Assembly (NCBI RefSeq): GCF_000966975.1
Contig: NZ_JZWV01001241.1
Coordinates: 1 to 5,205 of the forward strand
From: Streptomyces katrae
GTDB lineage: Bacteria > Actinomycetota > Actinomycetes > Streptomycetales > Streptomycetaceae
Reading direction: 5' to 3'
DNA length: 5,205 nt
Of this stretch, positions 1-5,205 are shown one piece after another. Position numbers and translations under genes: made by a program. The first letter of the stretch is position 1. The number at the start of each line of letters is the position of its first letter. A model generated the notes under the pieces. That model saw only the letters and a list, made by a program, of their open reading frames with translations, was not told the origin of the DNA and ran no database searches.

Positions 1-617
1 AGCCGCACCGAGGTGAGGACCCGGCCGGGCGCCAGCAGGTGGTCGGCGTCGTGGAGCCGGCTGCCGTCCCCGTACAACGCGGCCACGGGGCGCGGGGATT
101 GACCGTGCACCTCGGCCTCCGCGTCATAGGTGAGCAGGGCCACGGCGAGGGTGGAGGGGTGCGGGGCCACGCACGGGCCGTCCCCGGCGACCACCCCGTA
201 GTGGTGGTCCCCCTCGCGGGCGGGGCAGTCGGTGCCGCCCTTCTGCAGGCAGCCGATGTGCGGGTTGCGGTAGTACCAGCAGCGGTTGCGCTGCAGCAGG
301 TTGCCGCCCAGGGTCCCGGCGGCGCGGACCTGCGGGGTGGCGGTGCCGCCCGCCGCGAGGGCCAGCGCGGGCCAGCCCTCCCGGACCCGGGGGTCGCCGG
401 CGAGCTCGGCGAGGGTGGTCAGGGCGCCCACGCGCAGCCCGCCGCCGGGCAGGGCGGTCGTGCCCCGGAGGTGGGAGACCCCGGACAGGTCGGTGAACGG
501 GCCCGGGGAGATCCCGGAGCGCTGCCGGGCGGTGGTGTCGGTCCCGCCGGCGCGCAGCTCCCCGCCGCGCGCCAGGACGGCGGCCGACAGATCGGTGAGG
601 GCGGGCTCGGTGCTCAC
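1..617 (-). CDS. FAD-binding subunit of a molybdenum hydroxylase (PaoB/YagS-like), C-terminus cut off by window edge
   Basis: This gene encodes the electron-transfer subunit that passes electrons from the Fe-S/Moco chain to FAD in a xanthine oxidase-family enzyme. It begins with GTG overlapping the TGA stop of the upstream Fe-S/Moco gene (shared GTGA), so the two are translationally coupled and probably form one complex. About 205 residues are visible and the reading frame is open to the window edge; the family is usually 290-330 residues. FAD-binding signatures are AGGTD at 23-27 (pyrophosphate loop) and TLGGNLLQRNRCWYYRN at 102-118. The second motif is followed by cysteines at 113, 123, 131 and 149 and by a CVAPHPSTLAVAL stretch at 149-161. 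This RC-x9-C-x7-C-x17-C layout resembles E. coli PaoB (YagS), whose FAD subunit holds an extra [4Fe-4S] cluster, and also 4-hydroxybenzoyl-CoA reductase beta, rather than the cysteine-free CoxM/CutM type. The family call is firm. The cluster is inferred from the cysteines. Confidence 0.93.
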   Translation of the reverse strand, partial: MSTEPALTDLSAAVLARGGELRAGGTDTTARQRSGISPGPFTDLSGVSHLRGTTALPGGGLRVGALTTLAELAGDPRVREGWPALALAAGGTATPQVRAAGTLGGNLLQRNRCWYYRNPHIGCLQKGGTDCPAREGDHHYGVVAGDGPCVAPHPSTLAVALLTYDAEAEVHGQSPRPVAALYGDGSRLHDADHLLAPGRVLTSVR

Positions 618-3175
618 GGACGCAGTCCTTCCAGGAGCCGGTCGGGGCGGATGGGCAGGTCGTACGGGCGCCAGCCGGTGGCGTCGTACACGGCGTTGGC
701 CAGGGCGGCCGCGGTGGGCAGGGTGGCGACCTCCCCCAGGCCGACCCCGCCGCCGGGGACGTGCTCGAAGCCCTCCTGGTGGAAGTGGACGGTGATCTCG
801 GGGGTGTCGCCGATGCCGGGGATCCGGTAGTCCTCCAGGTTCTCGGTCAGCACCCGGCCGGTCAGGGGATCGGTGCGCCGCTCCTCGTACAGCGCGTAGC
901 CGACGCCCTGGACGACGGCGCCCTCGCACTGGTTGCGGGCGAGGCGGTCCTCGTGGATCCGGCCTGCGGAGATGCCGCTCCACACGCGCAGCGCGCGGGT
1001 CCGGCCCAGCCGGGTGTCCACCTCGACCTCGGCGACCTGGACCGATCCGGTGAACCCCCGGCCGACCGCCAGGCCGCCCAGGGTGAAGGGGAGGGCGAAG
1101 CCGCGCCGGTCGCGCGGCCGTTTGCCGGTGACGCGGGTGCCGTGGGCGGAGTCCAGGCGGGAGGCGACGTCGCCGCCGCCGAGTGCGGCGCGCAGCCGTG
1201 CGGCGGCGTCCCGGGCGGCGGGGGCGAGCGAGGGGGTGGTGCGGCTGCCTCCGGAGACCGGGCCGTGTACGGGTCCGCTCCGGCCGATCTCCACGCGGAC
1301 CCGGCCCTCCTCGATGCCGAGTCCGTCGGCGACGGCCCGCCGCAGGACGCTGCGGGCGCCGGTGCCCATGTCCTGGACGGCGCTGCGGGCGACGACCGTC
1401 CCCTCCTCGACGGTGAGTTCGACCTCGGTGGCGGGGTCGACGAAGTAGAGCCAGTTGGCCGCGGCCACGCCGACGCCGCGCCGGTAGCGGCCCGTGCCGC
1501 CGCGCCGCACGTCGTTCCAGACGGGCAGCGCGGCCGCCCAGTCGTACAGGGCTCGGCGCTTGGAGTTGCCGTCCCATTGGCGGCGCAGGTCGATCGGGTC
1601 GTGGCCGAGCCGGTGGGCCATCTCGTCGACGGCCTGTTCCAGCGCCCAGCACAGCGGGGGTCCGCCCGGGCCGCGGAAGGGCGCGCCCGGGGGCCGGTTG
1701 GTGACGGTGTCGAAGTCGCGCAGCCGGCGCGGGGCGCGGCCGTACATGAACCGGGCCAGTGCGGCCACGGTGCCGCCGACGGAGACCCCGCCGTCGCTGT
1801 CGGCGTCGACGGCCAGCGCCGAGAGGTCCCCCGCGGTGTCGGCGGCCATCGCCAGCCGGATCCGGGTGGCGGGCCGGTAGCCGCCGTCGGTGAGCTCCTC
1901 GTCGCGGTCGAGCGAGACCCGGACGGGGGCGCCGTACAGCCGGGACAGCTCCACGGCGGCGACGACGTCGGTGGTCAGCCCCATCTTGGAGCCGAAGCCG
2001 CCGCCCACGTGCGGGGCGCCGGCGACGACCCGTTCGGGGGGCAGGCCCCAGCGTTCGGCGGCGAGCTGCGCCACGCGCTGGACGGCCTGGGTGGACAGCT
2101 CCAGGCGGAGGGTGCCGTCGCTCCAGTGGGCCAGGGCGGCGTGCGGTTCGAGCGGGGTGTGGCTCTGGGCGGCGGTCGTGTACACCCCTTCGACCAGCCG
2201 CTCGGGGGCCTTGGCGCGGGCCTTGAGGATCCGGCGCACGGCCTCGCCGCCGCGTTTGTTCATGCTCACCGGTCCCCGCCGGTTGCCCTCCCATTTCGCG
2301 GGCAGCCCGAGGCCGCCCTCCCCGGAGCTGGGCGCCTGTTTGCGGGCCGCCTTGTCCGCGTACACCAGCGGGCCCTCGCCGGCCCTGGCCCGTCGTACGT
2401 CGAGCGCCGCCGGCCGTACCTCGTATTCCACGACGACCTTCGCGGCGGCCGCCCGCGCCGCCGCCCGGGTCGGCGCGGCCACGGCGGCCACCGGCTGGCC
2501 GACGTAGCGGACCACCCCGTCGGACGGGAGCAGCCGCACCAGCGGGAGGTCGCCGGCGTCGAGGGAGCGGACGAGGGCGTGTGCGTGCGGGGAGCGGATC
2601 ACCACCCCCTCCAGCAGCCCCTCGGGGCGCAGGTCGGTGGTGTACCGGGCCGTGCCGGAGGCCTTCTCCGGGGCCTCGGCGCGCGGGGGCGCGGCGGCGG
2701 GGTCCGGTTCGGCGTCGTACTCGCCCGCACAGGCGGCGGCCACCGCGTCGAAGATCCGCTCGTAGGCGCCGCAGCGGCACAGGTGGCCGGCCAGGGCGTC
2801 GGCGATCCGCTCGCGGCCGGGCGCGGTGCGGCCGTGCCCGGAGCGCCACCGGTCGTGGAACGCGGCCGCCTCGACGACGAACCCGGGGGTGCAGTAGCCG
2901 CATTGGAGGGCGTCGCGGCCGGCGAAGGCGCGGGCCACGGGATGGCCGGCGAGGCCCTCCGCCGTCGTCACCCGGCATCCGGCGAGCCGGGCGGCGGGGG
3001 TGAGGCAGGAGACCCGGGGCTCTCCGTCGACCTGGACGGTGCAGGCGCCGCAGACCCCGCCCGCGCAGACCAGCTTGGTGCCGGTGAGGCCGAGCCGGTC
3101 GCGCAGCACCTCCACGGCCGTCGGGTCGTCGTCGGTGTCGGCCGTGTGCGGGACGCCATTGACCTCGAACTCCAC
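614..3175 (-). CDS. Fused [2Fe-2S] / molybdopterin catalytic subunit of a xanthine oxidase-family dehydrogenase, probably an aldehyde oxidoreductase
   Basis: This is the catalytic chain of a molybdenum hydroxylase: substrate is hydroxylated at Moco and electrons leave through two [2Fe-2S] clusters to the partner FAD subunit. Numbered from the chosen GTG (853 aa), a plant-ferredoxin domain (about 1-75) has C37-x4-C42-x2-C45-x11-C57. A helical Fe-S domain (about 80-150) has QCGYC (Q91, C92, C95) and C133-R-C135. A proline/alanine-rich linker (about 152-170) leads into the Moco region. There ASGTARYTTDL (172-182), Q337 in QSHTPLEPH, GGGFGSK (391-397), FRGPGG (R501), QDMGTG (601-606), SGGSRTT (641-647), QGVGYALYEE (756-765) and GLGE with catalytic E815 are all present. 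It therefore looks intact. The Fe-S and Moco parts are separate genes in PaoABC and CoxMSL; here they are one chain, as in Desulfovibrio aldehyde oxidoreductase (Mop), yet a separate FAD gene follows. The residue after GGGFGSK is Met, not the Glu (bovine E802) used by xanthine oxidase, which favours aldehydes over purines. The start at 3175 is chosen because GGAGGA (3190-3185) lies 9 nt upstream. The in-frame GTG at 3184 would sit against that site. There is no Tat-type N-terminus. Confidence 0.94.
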   Translation of the reverse strand: MEFEVNGVPHTADTDDDPTAVEVLRDRLGLTGTKLVCAGGVCGACTVQVDGEPRVSCLTPAARLAGCRVTTAEGLAGHPVARAFAGRDALQCGYCTPGFVVEAAAFHDRWRSGHGRTAPGRERIADALAGHLCRCGAYERIFDAVAAACAGEYDAEPDPAAAPPRAEAPEKASGTARYTTDLRPEGLLEGVVIRSPHAHALVRSLDAGDLPLVRLLPSDGVVRYVGQPVAAVAAPTRAAARAAAAKVVVEYEVRPAALDVRRARAGEGPLVYADKAARKQAPSSGEGGLGLPAKWEGNRRGPVSMNKRGGEAVRRILKARAKAPERLVEGVYTTAAQSHTPLEPHAALAHWSDGTLRLELSTQAVQRVAQLAAERWGLPPERVVAGAPHVGGGFGSKMGLTTDVVAAVELSRLYGAPVRVSLDRDEELTDGGYRPATRIRLAMAADTAGDLSALAVDADSDGGVSVGGTVAALARFMYGRAPRRLRDFDTVTNRPPGAPFRGPGGPPLCWALEQAVDEMAHRLGHDPIDLRRQWDGNSKRRALYDWAAALPVWNDVRRGGTGRYRRGVGVAAANWLYFVDPATEVELTVEEGTVVARSAVQDMGTGARSVLRRAVADGLGIEEGRVRVEIGRSGPVHGPVSGGSRTTPSLAPAARDAAARLRAALGGGDVASRLDSAHGTRVTGKRPRDRRGFALPFTLGGLAVGRGFTGSVQVAEVEVDTRLGRTRALRVWSGISAGRIHEDRLARNQCEGAVVQGVGYALYEERRTDPLTGRVLTENLEDYRIPGIGDTPEITVHFHQEGFEHVPGGGVGLGEVATLPTAAALANAVYDATGWRPYDLPIRPDRLLEGLRP

Positions 3176-3184
3176 GGGACGCAC

Positions 3185-3190
3185 TCCTCC
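3185..3190 (-). promoter_or_regulatory. Ribosome binding site of the Fe-S/Moco gene
   Basis: The minus strand reads GGAGGA here. It is 9 nt from the GTG at 3175-3173 but directly abuts the in-frame GTG at 3184-3182. This decides for the downstream start and shortens the protein by three residues. Confidence 0.7.
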
Positions 3191-3348
3191 GGGCCGGGTG
3201 GCGACCGCCGGGCCCGCGCGCTCACCTTCACGTCCTTGATATCCCGCCGGGGCGGCCGCCGCAGCGCACCCGCGCCCGGCGCAGGGCTGTGCGGGTGACG
3301 GGCGCGGGCCTCGCGGATCGAGTCCCGCTCGAGCGCCCGACCGCAGCC

Positions 3349-3377
3349 TTACATACCCCCCACGGGTATGCTAACTT
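3349..3377 (+). promoter_or_regulatory. Possible promoter of the MFS exporter, overlapping operator copy 1
   Basis: TTACAT (3349-3354) and TAACTT (3372-3377, fitting the loose actinobacterial TAnnnT -10) are 17 bp apart, with operator copy 1 filling the spacer. A bound repressor would then occlude the promoter, and copy 2 would lie just downstream of the start of transcription. An alternative is TTGCAT (3376-3381) with TATAGG (3403-3408), but its 21-bp spacer is too long for an ordinary sigma factor. The assignment is weak because actinobacterial promoters are poorly conserved. Confidence 0.35.
3352..3370. promoter_or_regulatory. CsoR-family-type operator, copy 1 (inverted repeat)
   Basis: CATACCC-N5-GGGTATG is a perfect 7-bp-arm inverted repeat (arms 3352-3358 and 3364-3370). 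The core TACCC-N5-GGGTA is the pattern of CsoR-family (DUF156) operators, for example B. subtilis copZA TACCCTACGGGGGTA. It lies 58-76 bp before the exporter start codon, in a position to block RNA polymerase. The repeat is directly visible. The family of the binding protein is inferred from pattern recall; its ligand (copper, persulfide, other) is unknown. Confidence 0.72.
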
Positions 3378-3389
3378 GCATCGCGAAGG

Positions 3390-3404
3390 TACCCCCTGGG
3401 GGTA
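3390..3404. promoter_or_regulatory. CsoR-family-type operator, copy 2 (inverted repeat)
   Basis: TACCCCC-T-GGGGGTA is a perfect 7-bp-arm inverted repeat that fits the same TACCC-N5-GGGTA core as copy 1. Its centre (3397) is 36 bp from the centre of copy 1 (3361). It ends 23 bp before the exporter start codon and just before its ribosome binding site. Two same-pattern sites in one leader strengthen the case for specific repression of the exporter gene. Confidence 0.75.
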
Positions 3405-3412
3405 TAGGACAA

Positions 3413-3419
3413 GGAAGGG
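3413..3419 (+). promoter_or_regulatory. Ribosome binding site of the MFS exporter
   Basis: GGAAGGG lies 8 nt before the ATG at 3428. It supports this start over the in-frame ATG at 3368, which falls inside operator copy 1, has no ribosome binding site, and would add 20 residues unlike an MFS N-terminus. Confidence 0.75.
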
Positions 3420-3427
3420 CCAGGGCA

Positions 3428-4873
3428 ATGTCAACCGTCAATCCCCGGCGCTGGTGGGCACTTGGCGTGCTTGCCGCCGCTCAGTTCATGGTGATCATGG
3501 ACACCTCGATCATCGGGGTGGCGCTCCCCGAGATGCAGAAGGACCTGGGCTTCTCCCAGGGCGAGCTCCAGTGGGTCTTCAACGCCTACGTCATCGTCTT
3601 CGGCGGCTTACTGCTGCTCGGCGGGCGGCTCTCCGACCTGTTCGGGGCGCGCAAGATCTTCGCCACCGGCTGGGTCGTCATGATCGTCGGCTCCGTCCTC
3701 GCGGCGGCCGCGCAGAGCGCCTCGGTGGAGATCGCCGGCCGGGCCGTCCAGGGAGTCGGCGGCGCGCTGATCGCGCCCTCGGCCATGACCCTCCTGATGA
3801 TGCTCTTCGGGCACAACCCGAAGGAGCTCGGCAAGGCGATGGCCCTCTACGGTGCCGCCGCCCCCGCCGGCGGCACCGCCGGCGTGTTCCTCGGCGGCGT
3901 GTTCACCGAGTGGGTGAGCTGGCCCTGGTGCTTCATCATCTACGTCCCGATCGGCGTGGTCACCCTCGCCCTGACGAAGCTGCTGCCCGCCGTCCAGTCC
4001 CGCCGCGGCTCCGTGGACGTCCTCGGCGCCATCGCCGTCACCGCCGGGCTCGCGCTCGCCGTCTTCGCCGTCGTCCGCGCCCCCGAGTTCGGCTGGGGCT
4101 CCACCGCCACCGTGCTGGAGCTGATCGGCGCCGCCGTCCTCCTCGTCCTCTTCTTCGTGATCCAGAAGACCACCCGCGAGCCGCTCATGCCGCTCAGCGT
4201 GTGGCGGATCCCGCGCCTGGGCTCGGGCAACCTGGCCATGACCCTGCTCGGCGCCGCCTGGATCCCGATGTGGTACTTCCTCAACCTGTACCTCCAGCAG
4301 GTCCTCGGCTACGGCGCCTTCGCCTCCGGCGCGGCCCTGCTCCCGATGACCATCCTGCTGATGATCTTCATGACGGCCATCACCGCCCGCCTCATGGGCC
4401 GCTTCGGGGCGAAGCCGCTGATCGTCGGCGGCCTGGTGGCCCTCGCCCTCGGCCTGCTCTGGCTCTCCGCGGTCGAGCCGACCGGCACCTTCCTGGTCGA
4501 CGTCCTGCCCGCCTCGCTCGTCGCCGCGCTCGGCATGGCGCTCGCCTACATCCCGGCGATGATCGCCTCGATGTCCGGCGCCCCGCAGGAGCAGGCTGGC
4601 CTGGCCTCCGGCATCGTCAACACCACCTACAACGTGGGCTCGGCCCTCGGCCTGGCCGCGCTGACCGCCCTCGCCACCACCCAGGGCGCCGGTGAACTGG
4701 GCAACCTCCCCGCCCTCACCGACGGGTTCAGCTCCGCCTTCATCGCCGCCGCGGTCATCGCCGCCGTCGGCGCGGTGGTCACGCTCCTCGCCATGAAGAG
4801 CGACAAGGCCGTCGCGGCCGCCGCCCCGGCCGCCGACGCCCCGGCGTCGCAGGGCCAGACGGCGGGGGTCTGA
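3428..4873 (+). CDS. DHA2-family (EmrB/QacA) major facilitator efflux transporter
   Basis: This is a proton-coupled inner-membrane exporter, 481 aa, the usual length for 14-helix DHA2 drug transporters. The N-terminus MSTVNPRRWW is short and basic, then helix 1 begins near residue 11. Visible family motifs are MDTSIIGVALP (24-34, motif D1 with D25), ELQWVFNAYVI (46-56), GGRLSDLFGARK (65-76, motif A in the helix 2-3 loop), RAVQGVGGA (105-112 region, motif B with R105), and a glycine-rich motif C-like stretch at 142-157 followed by SWPWCFIIYVPIG. QEQAGLASGIVNTTYNVGSALG (387-408) is the conserved late-helix motif. Helices fill most of the chain to about 456, followed by an Ala/Pro-rich cytoplasmic tail (460-481). 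Leu61 is a TTA codon (3608-3610), the rare codon read by the bldA tRNA in Streptomyces, so expression may be tied to development. Two CsoR-type repeats lie in its leader. The substrate (antibiotic, toxic compound or metabolite) cannot be told from sequence. Confidence 0.95.
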   Translation: MSTVNPRRWWALGVLAAAQFMVIMDTSIIGVALPEMQKDLGFSQGELQWVFNAYVIVFGGLLLLGGRLSDLFGARKIFATGWVVMIVGSVLAAAAQSASVEIAGRAVQGVGGALIAPSAMTLLMMLFGHNPKELGKAMALYGAAAPAGGTAGVFLGGVFTEWVSWPWCFIIYVPIGVVTLALTKLLPAVQSRRGSVDVLGAIAVTAGLALAVFAVVRAPEFGWGSTATVLELIGAAVLLVLFFVIQKTTREPLMPLSVWRIPRLGSGNLAMTLLGAAWIPMWYFLNLYLQQVLGYGAFASGAALLPMTILLMIFMTAITARLMGRFGAKPLIVGGLVALALGLLWLSAVEPTGTFLVDVLPASLVAALGMALAYIPAMIASMSGAPQEQAGLASGIVNTTYNVGSALGLAALTALATTQGAGELGNLPALTDGFSSAFIAAAVIAAVGAVVTLLAMKSDKAVAAAAPAADAPASQGQTAGV

Positions 4874-4876
4874 CGT

Positions 4877-4891
4877 ACGGGGACGCCCCGT
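4877..4891 (+). repeat. Small hairpin just after the exporter stop codon
   Basis: ACGGGG-ACG-CCCCGT forms a 6-bp stem with a 3-nt loop, 4 nt after the stop. It has no T-run of its own. It may help protect or shape the mRNA end ahead of the larger terminator hairpin, or be incidental in GC-rich DNA. Confidence 0.35.
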
Positions 4892-4900
4892 GCTCACCCC

Positions 4901-4944
4901 AGGGGTCGCCCGACGTCCTCCCCGGACGTCGGGCGGCCCCTTTT
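4901..4944 (+). terminator. Strong intrinsic-type terminator after the MFS exporter
   Basis: An 18-bp stem (4901-4918 with 4924-4941) has a 5-nt loop (TCCCC) and a single G-U wobble; its inner 11 bp (GCCCGACGTCC / GGACGTCGGGC) are perfect. The right arm runs into CCCCTTTT at 4937-4944, giving a short U-run. The stem lies 27 bp after the exporter stop and 31 bp before the next start, so the downstream gene is probably transcribed mostly from its own promoter or by read-through. Confidence 0.85.
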
Positions 4945-4975
4945 CCTCACCCCGACGAAGACAGGGAGACCCTCG

Positions 4976-5205
4976 ATGAAGGACATCCGCACCCGGGCCG
5001 TGCACGTGGCCCACGAGCTCGAAGTCCCCGCCAGCCGGCCGCTGTCCGTACCGCTCGTACAGTCCTCCGCCTTCGCCTTCGACTCGGCCGACGAACTGGC
5101 CCGCGCCATGGCCGGACCCGACGGCGACTACGTCTACAGCCGCCGCGGCAACCCCACCGTGCGCGCGCTGGAGCGCACCCTCGCCGGCCTGGAGGGCGGG
5201 GCCTC
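4976..5205 (+). CDS. PLP-dependent Cys/Met metabolism enzyme (cystathionine gamma-synthase / sulfhydrylase / methionine gamma-lyase family), N-terminal fragment
   Basis: Only the first 76 codons are inside the window, and the frame is open at the edge. The family makes or breaks C-S bonds in the methionine and cysteine pathways using pyridoxal phosphate. Members are usually 380-430 residues, so about 80% is missing. The visible part fits closely: TRAVHVAHE (6-14), PLSVPLVQSSAFAFDSADEL (22-41), then YVYSRRGNPTVRALE (52-66), in which Y54 and R56 match the pair that binds the PLP phosphate of the neighbouring subunit, and LAGLEGGA (69-76). The ATG at 4976 is preceded by GGGAG (4964-4968) at a 7-nt spacing. 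The catalytic lysine and the residues that separate synthase, sulfhydrylase and lyase activities lie beyond the window, so the exact reaction is open. A terminator separates it from the exporter upstream. Confidence 0.9.
   Translation, partial: MKDIRTRAVHVAHELEVPASRPLSVPLVQSSAFAFDSADELARAMAGPDGDYVYSRRGNPTVRALERTLAGLEGGA

Larger units (their letters stand above)
3176..3427. other. Divergent intergenic region between the molybdenum hydroxylase genes and the MFS exporter
   Basis: These 252 bases separate two divergent genes and must hold promoters for both. The part near the exporter (3349-3419) is clearly less GC-rich and carries the two TACCC-N5-GGGTA repeats and a ribosome binding site. The part near the hydroxylase gene (3191-3340) is very GC-rich. 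It shows only a weak AT-containing patch around 3233-3244 (minus-strand GATATCAAGG) that could be a -10 region, without a convincing -35. No plausible small gene with a ribosome binding site was found. Confidence 0.75.

Noticed and set aside
39..830. Open plus-strand frames opposite the FAD subunit and the end of the Moco gene
   Set aside because: They are composition-driven shadows with no family motif and no ribosome binding site. The minus strand has a clear FAD-subunit reading.
761..3298. An 845-codon open frame on the plus strand opposite the Fe-S/Moco gene
   Set aside because: It is antisense to a gene with unmistakable motifs. Its translation is low-complexity Gly/Ala/Val/Pro-rich with no recognisable domain, as expected from the mirror frame of GC-rich codons.
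3326..3335. Palindrome CGCTCGAGCG as a possible regulator site
   Set aside because: It is short, does not extend beyond 10 bp, is not repeated nearby, and such palindromes are common by chance in very GC-rich DNA.
3368..3427. Upstream in-frame ATG giving a 20-residue longer exporter
   Set aside because: The ATG lies inside operator copy 1, lacks a ribosome binding site, and the added residues do not resemble an MFS N-terminus. GGAAGGG supports the ATG at 3428.
3289..4695. A 468-codon plus-strand frame overlapping the exporter in another frame
   Set aside because: Its translation is Arg/Pro/Gly-rich and featureless; the exporter frame has all DHA2 motifs and membrane helices.
3608..5014. A 468-codon minus-strand frame opposite the exporter and crossing the terminator
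   Set aside because: It is extremely Gly/Glu/Asp-rich, has no domain, and reads through a strong terminator hairpin and the start of the PLP gene.
1..5205. Mobile elements, CRISPR arrays, tRNA or rRNA genes
   Set aside because: No transposase or integrase motifs, no regular direct-repeat arrays, and no cloverleaf or rRNA-like stretches were seen. Coding density and composition look even across the window.

Overview
The window looks like chromosomal DNA of a Streptomyces-type actinobacterium. GC content is very high, codon third positions are almost all G or C, two genes start with GTG, and the only leucine TTA codon I found in the coding regions stands out sharply. I found no transposase, integrase, tRNA, rRNA or CRISPR array.

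Layout. The left 60% (1-3175, minus strand) holds two translationally coupled genes for a molybdenum hydroxylase of the xanthine oxidase family. The first gene (3175 to 614) encodes an unusual single chain that joins the two [2Fe-2S] domains directly to the molybdopterin (Moco) catalytic domain. The second (617 to 1, cut by the window edge) is the FAD-binding subunit, which carries four cysteines as in the E. coli PaoB/YagS type that holds an extra [4Fe-4S] cluster. Together they suggest a PaoABC-like periplasmic or cytoplasmic aldehyde oxidoreductase rather than a true xanthine dehydrogenase. The exact substrate cannot be read from the sequence.

A divergent intergenic region (3176-3427) follows. 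Next to the rightward gene it carries two near-identical inverted repeats, each fitting aTACCC-N5-GGGTAt and centred 36 bp apart. This is the operator pattern of CsoR-family (DUF156) repressors, which sense copper, persulfide or other thiol-reactive signals. The rightward gene (3428-4873) is a complete 14-helix-type DHA2 (EmrB/QacA) major facilitator exporter containing a TTA codon at Leu61, so its translation may depend on the bldA tRNA. It ends in a strong hairpin terminator (4901-4944). A new gene then begins at 4976 and runs off the window. It is the N-terminus of a PLP-dependent Cys/Met-metabolism enzyme (cystathionine gamma-synthase / O-acetylhomoserine sulfhydrylase / methionine gamma-lyase family).

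How they may work together (inference): the exporter appears to be the target of the CsoR-like operators. The sulfur-amino-acid enzyme next to it makes a thiol, sulfide or metal stress role conceivable, but the terminator between them argues that the enzyme has its own transcription. The molybdenum enzyme is divergent and may or may not share the regulator. No regulator gene lies inside the window.
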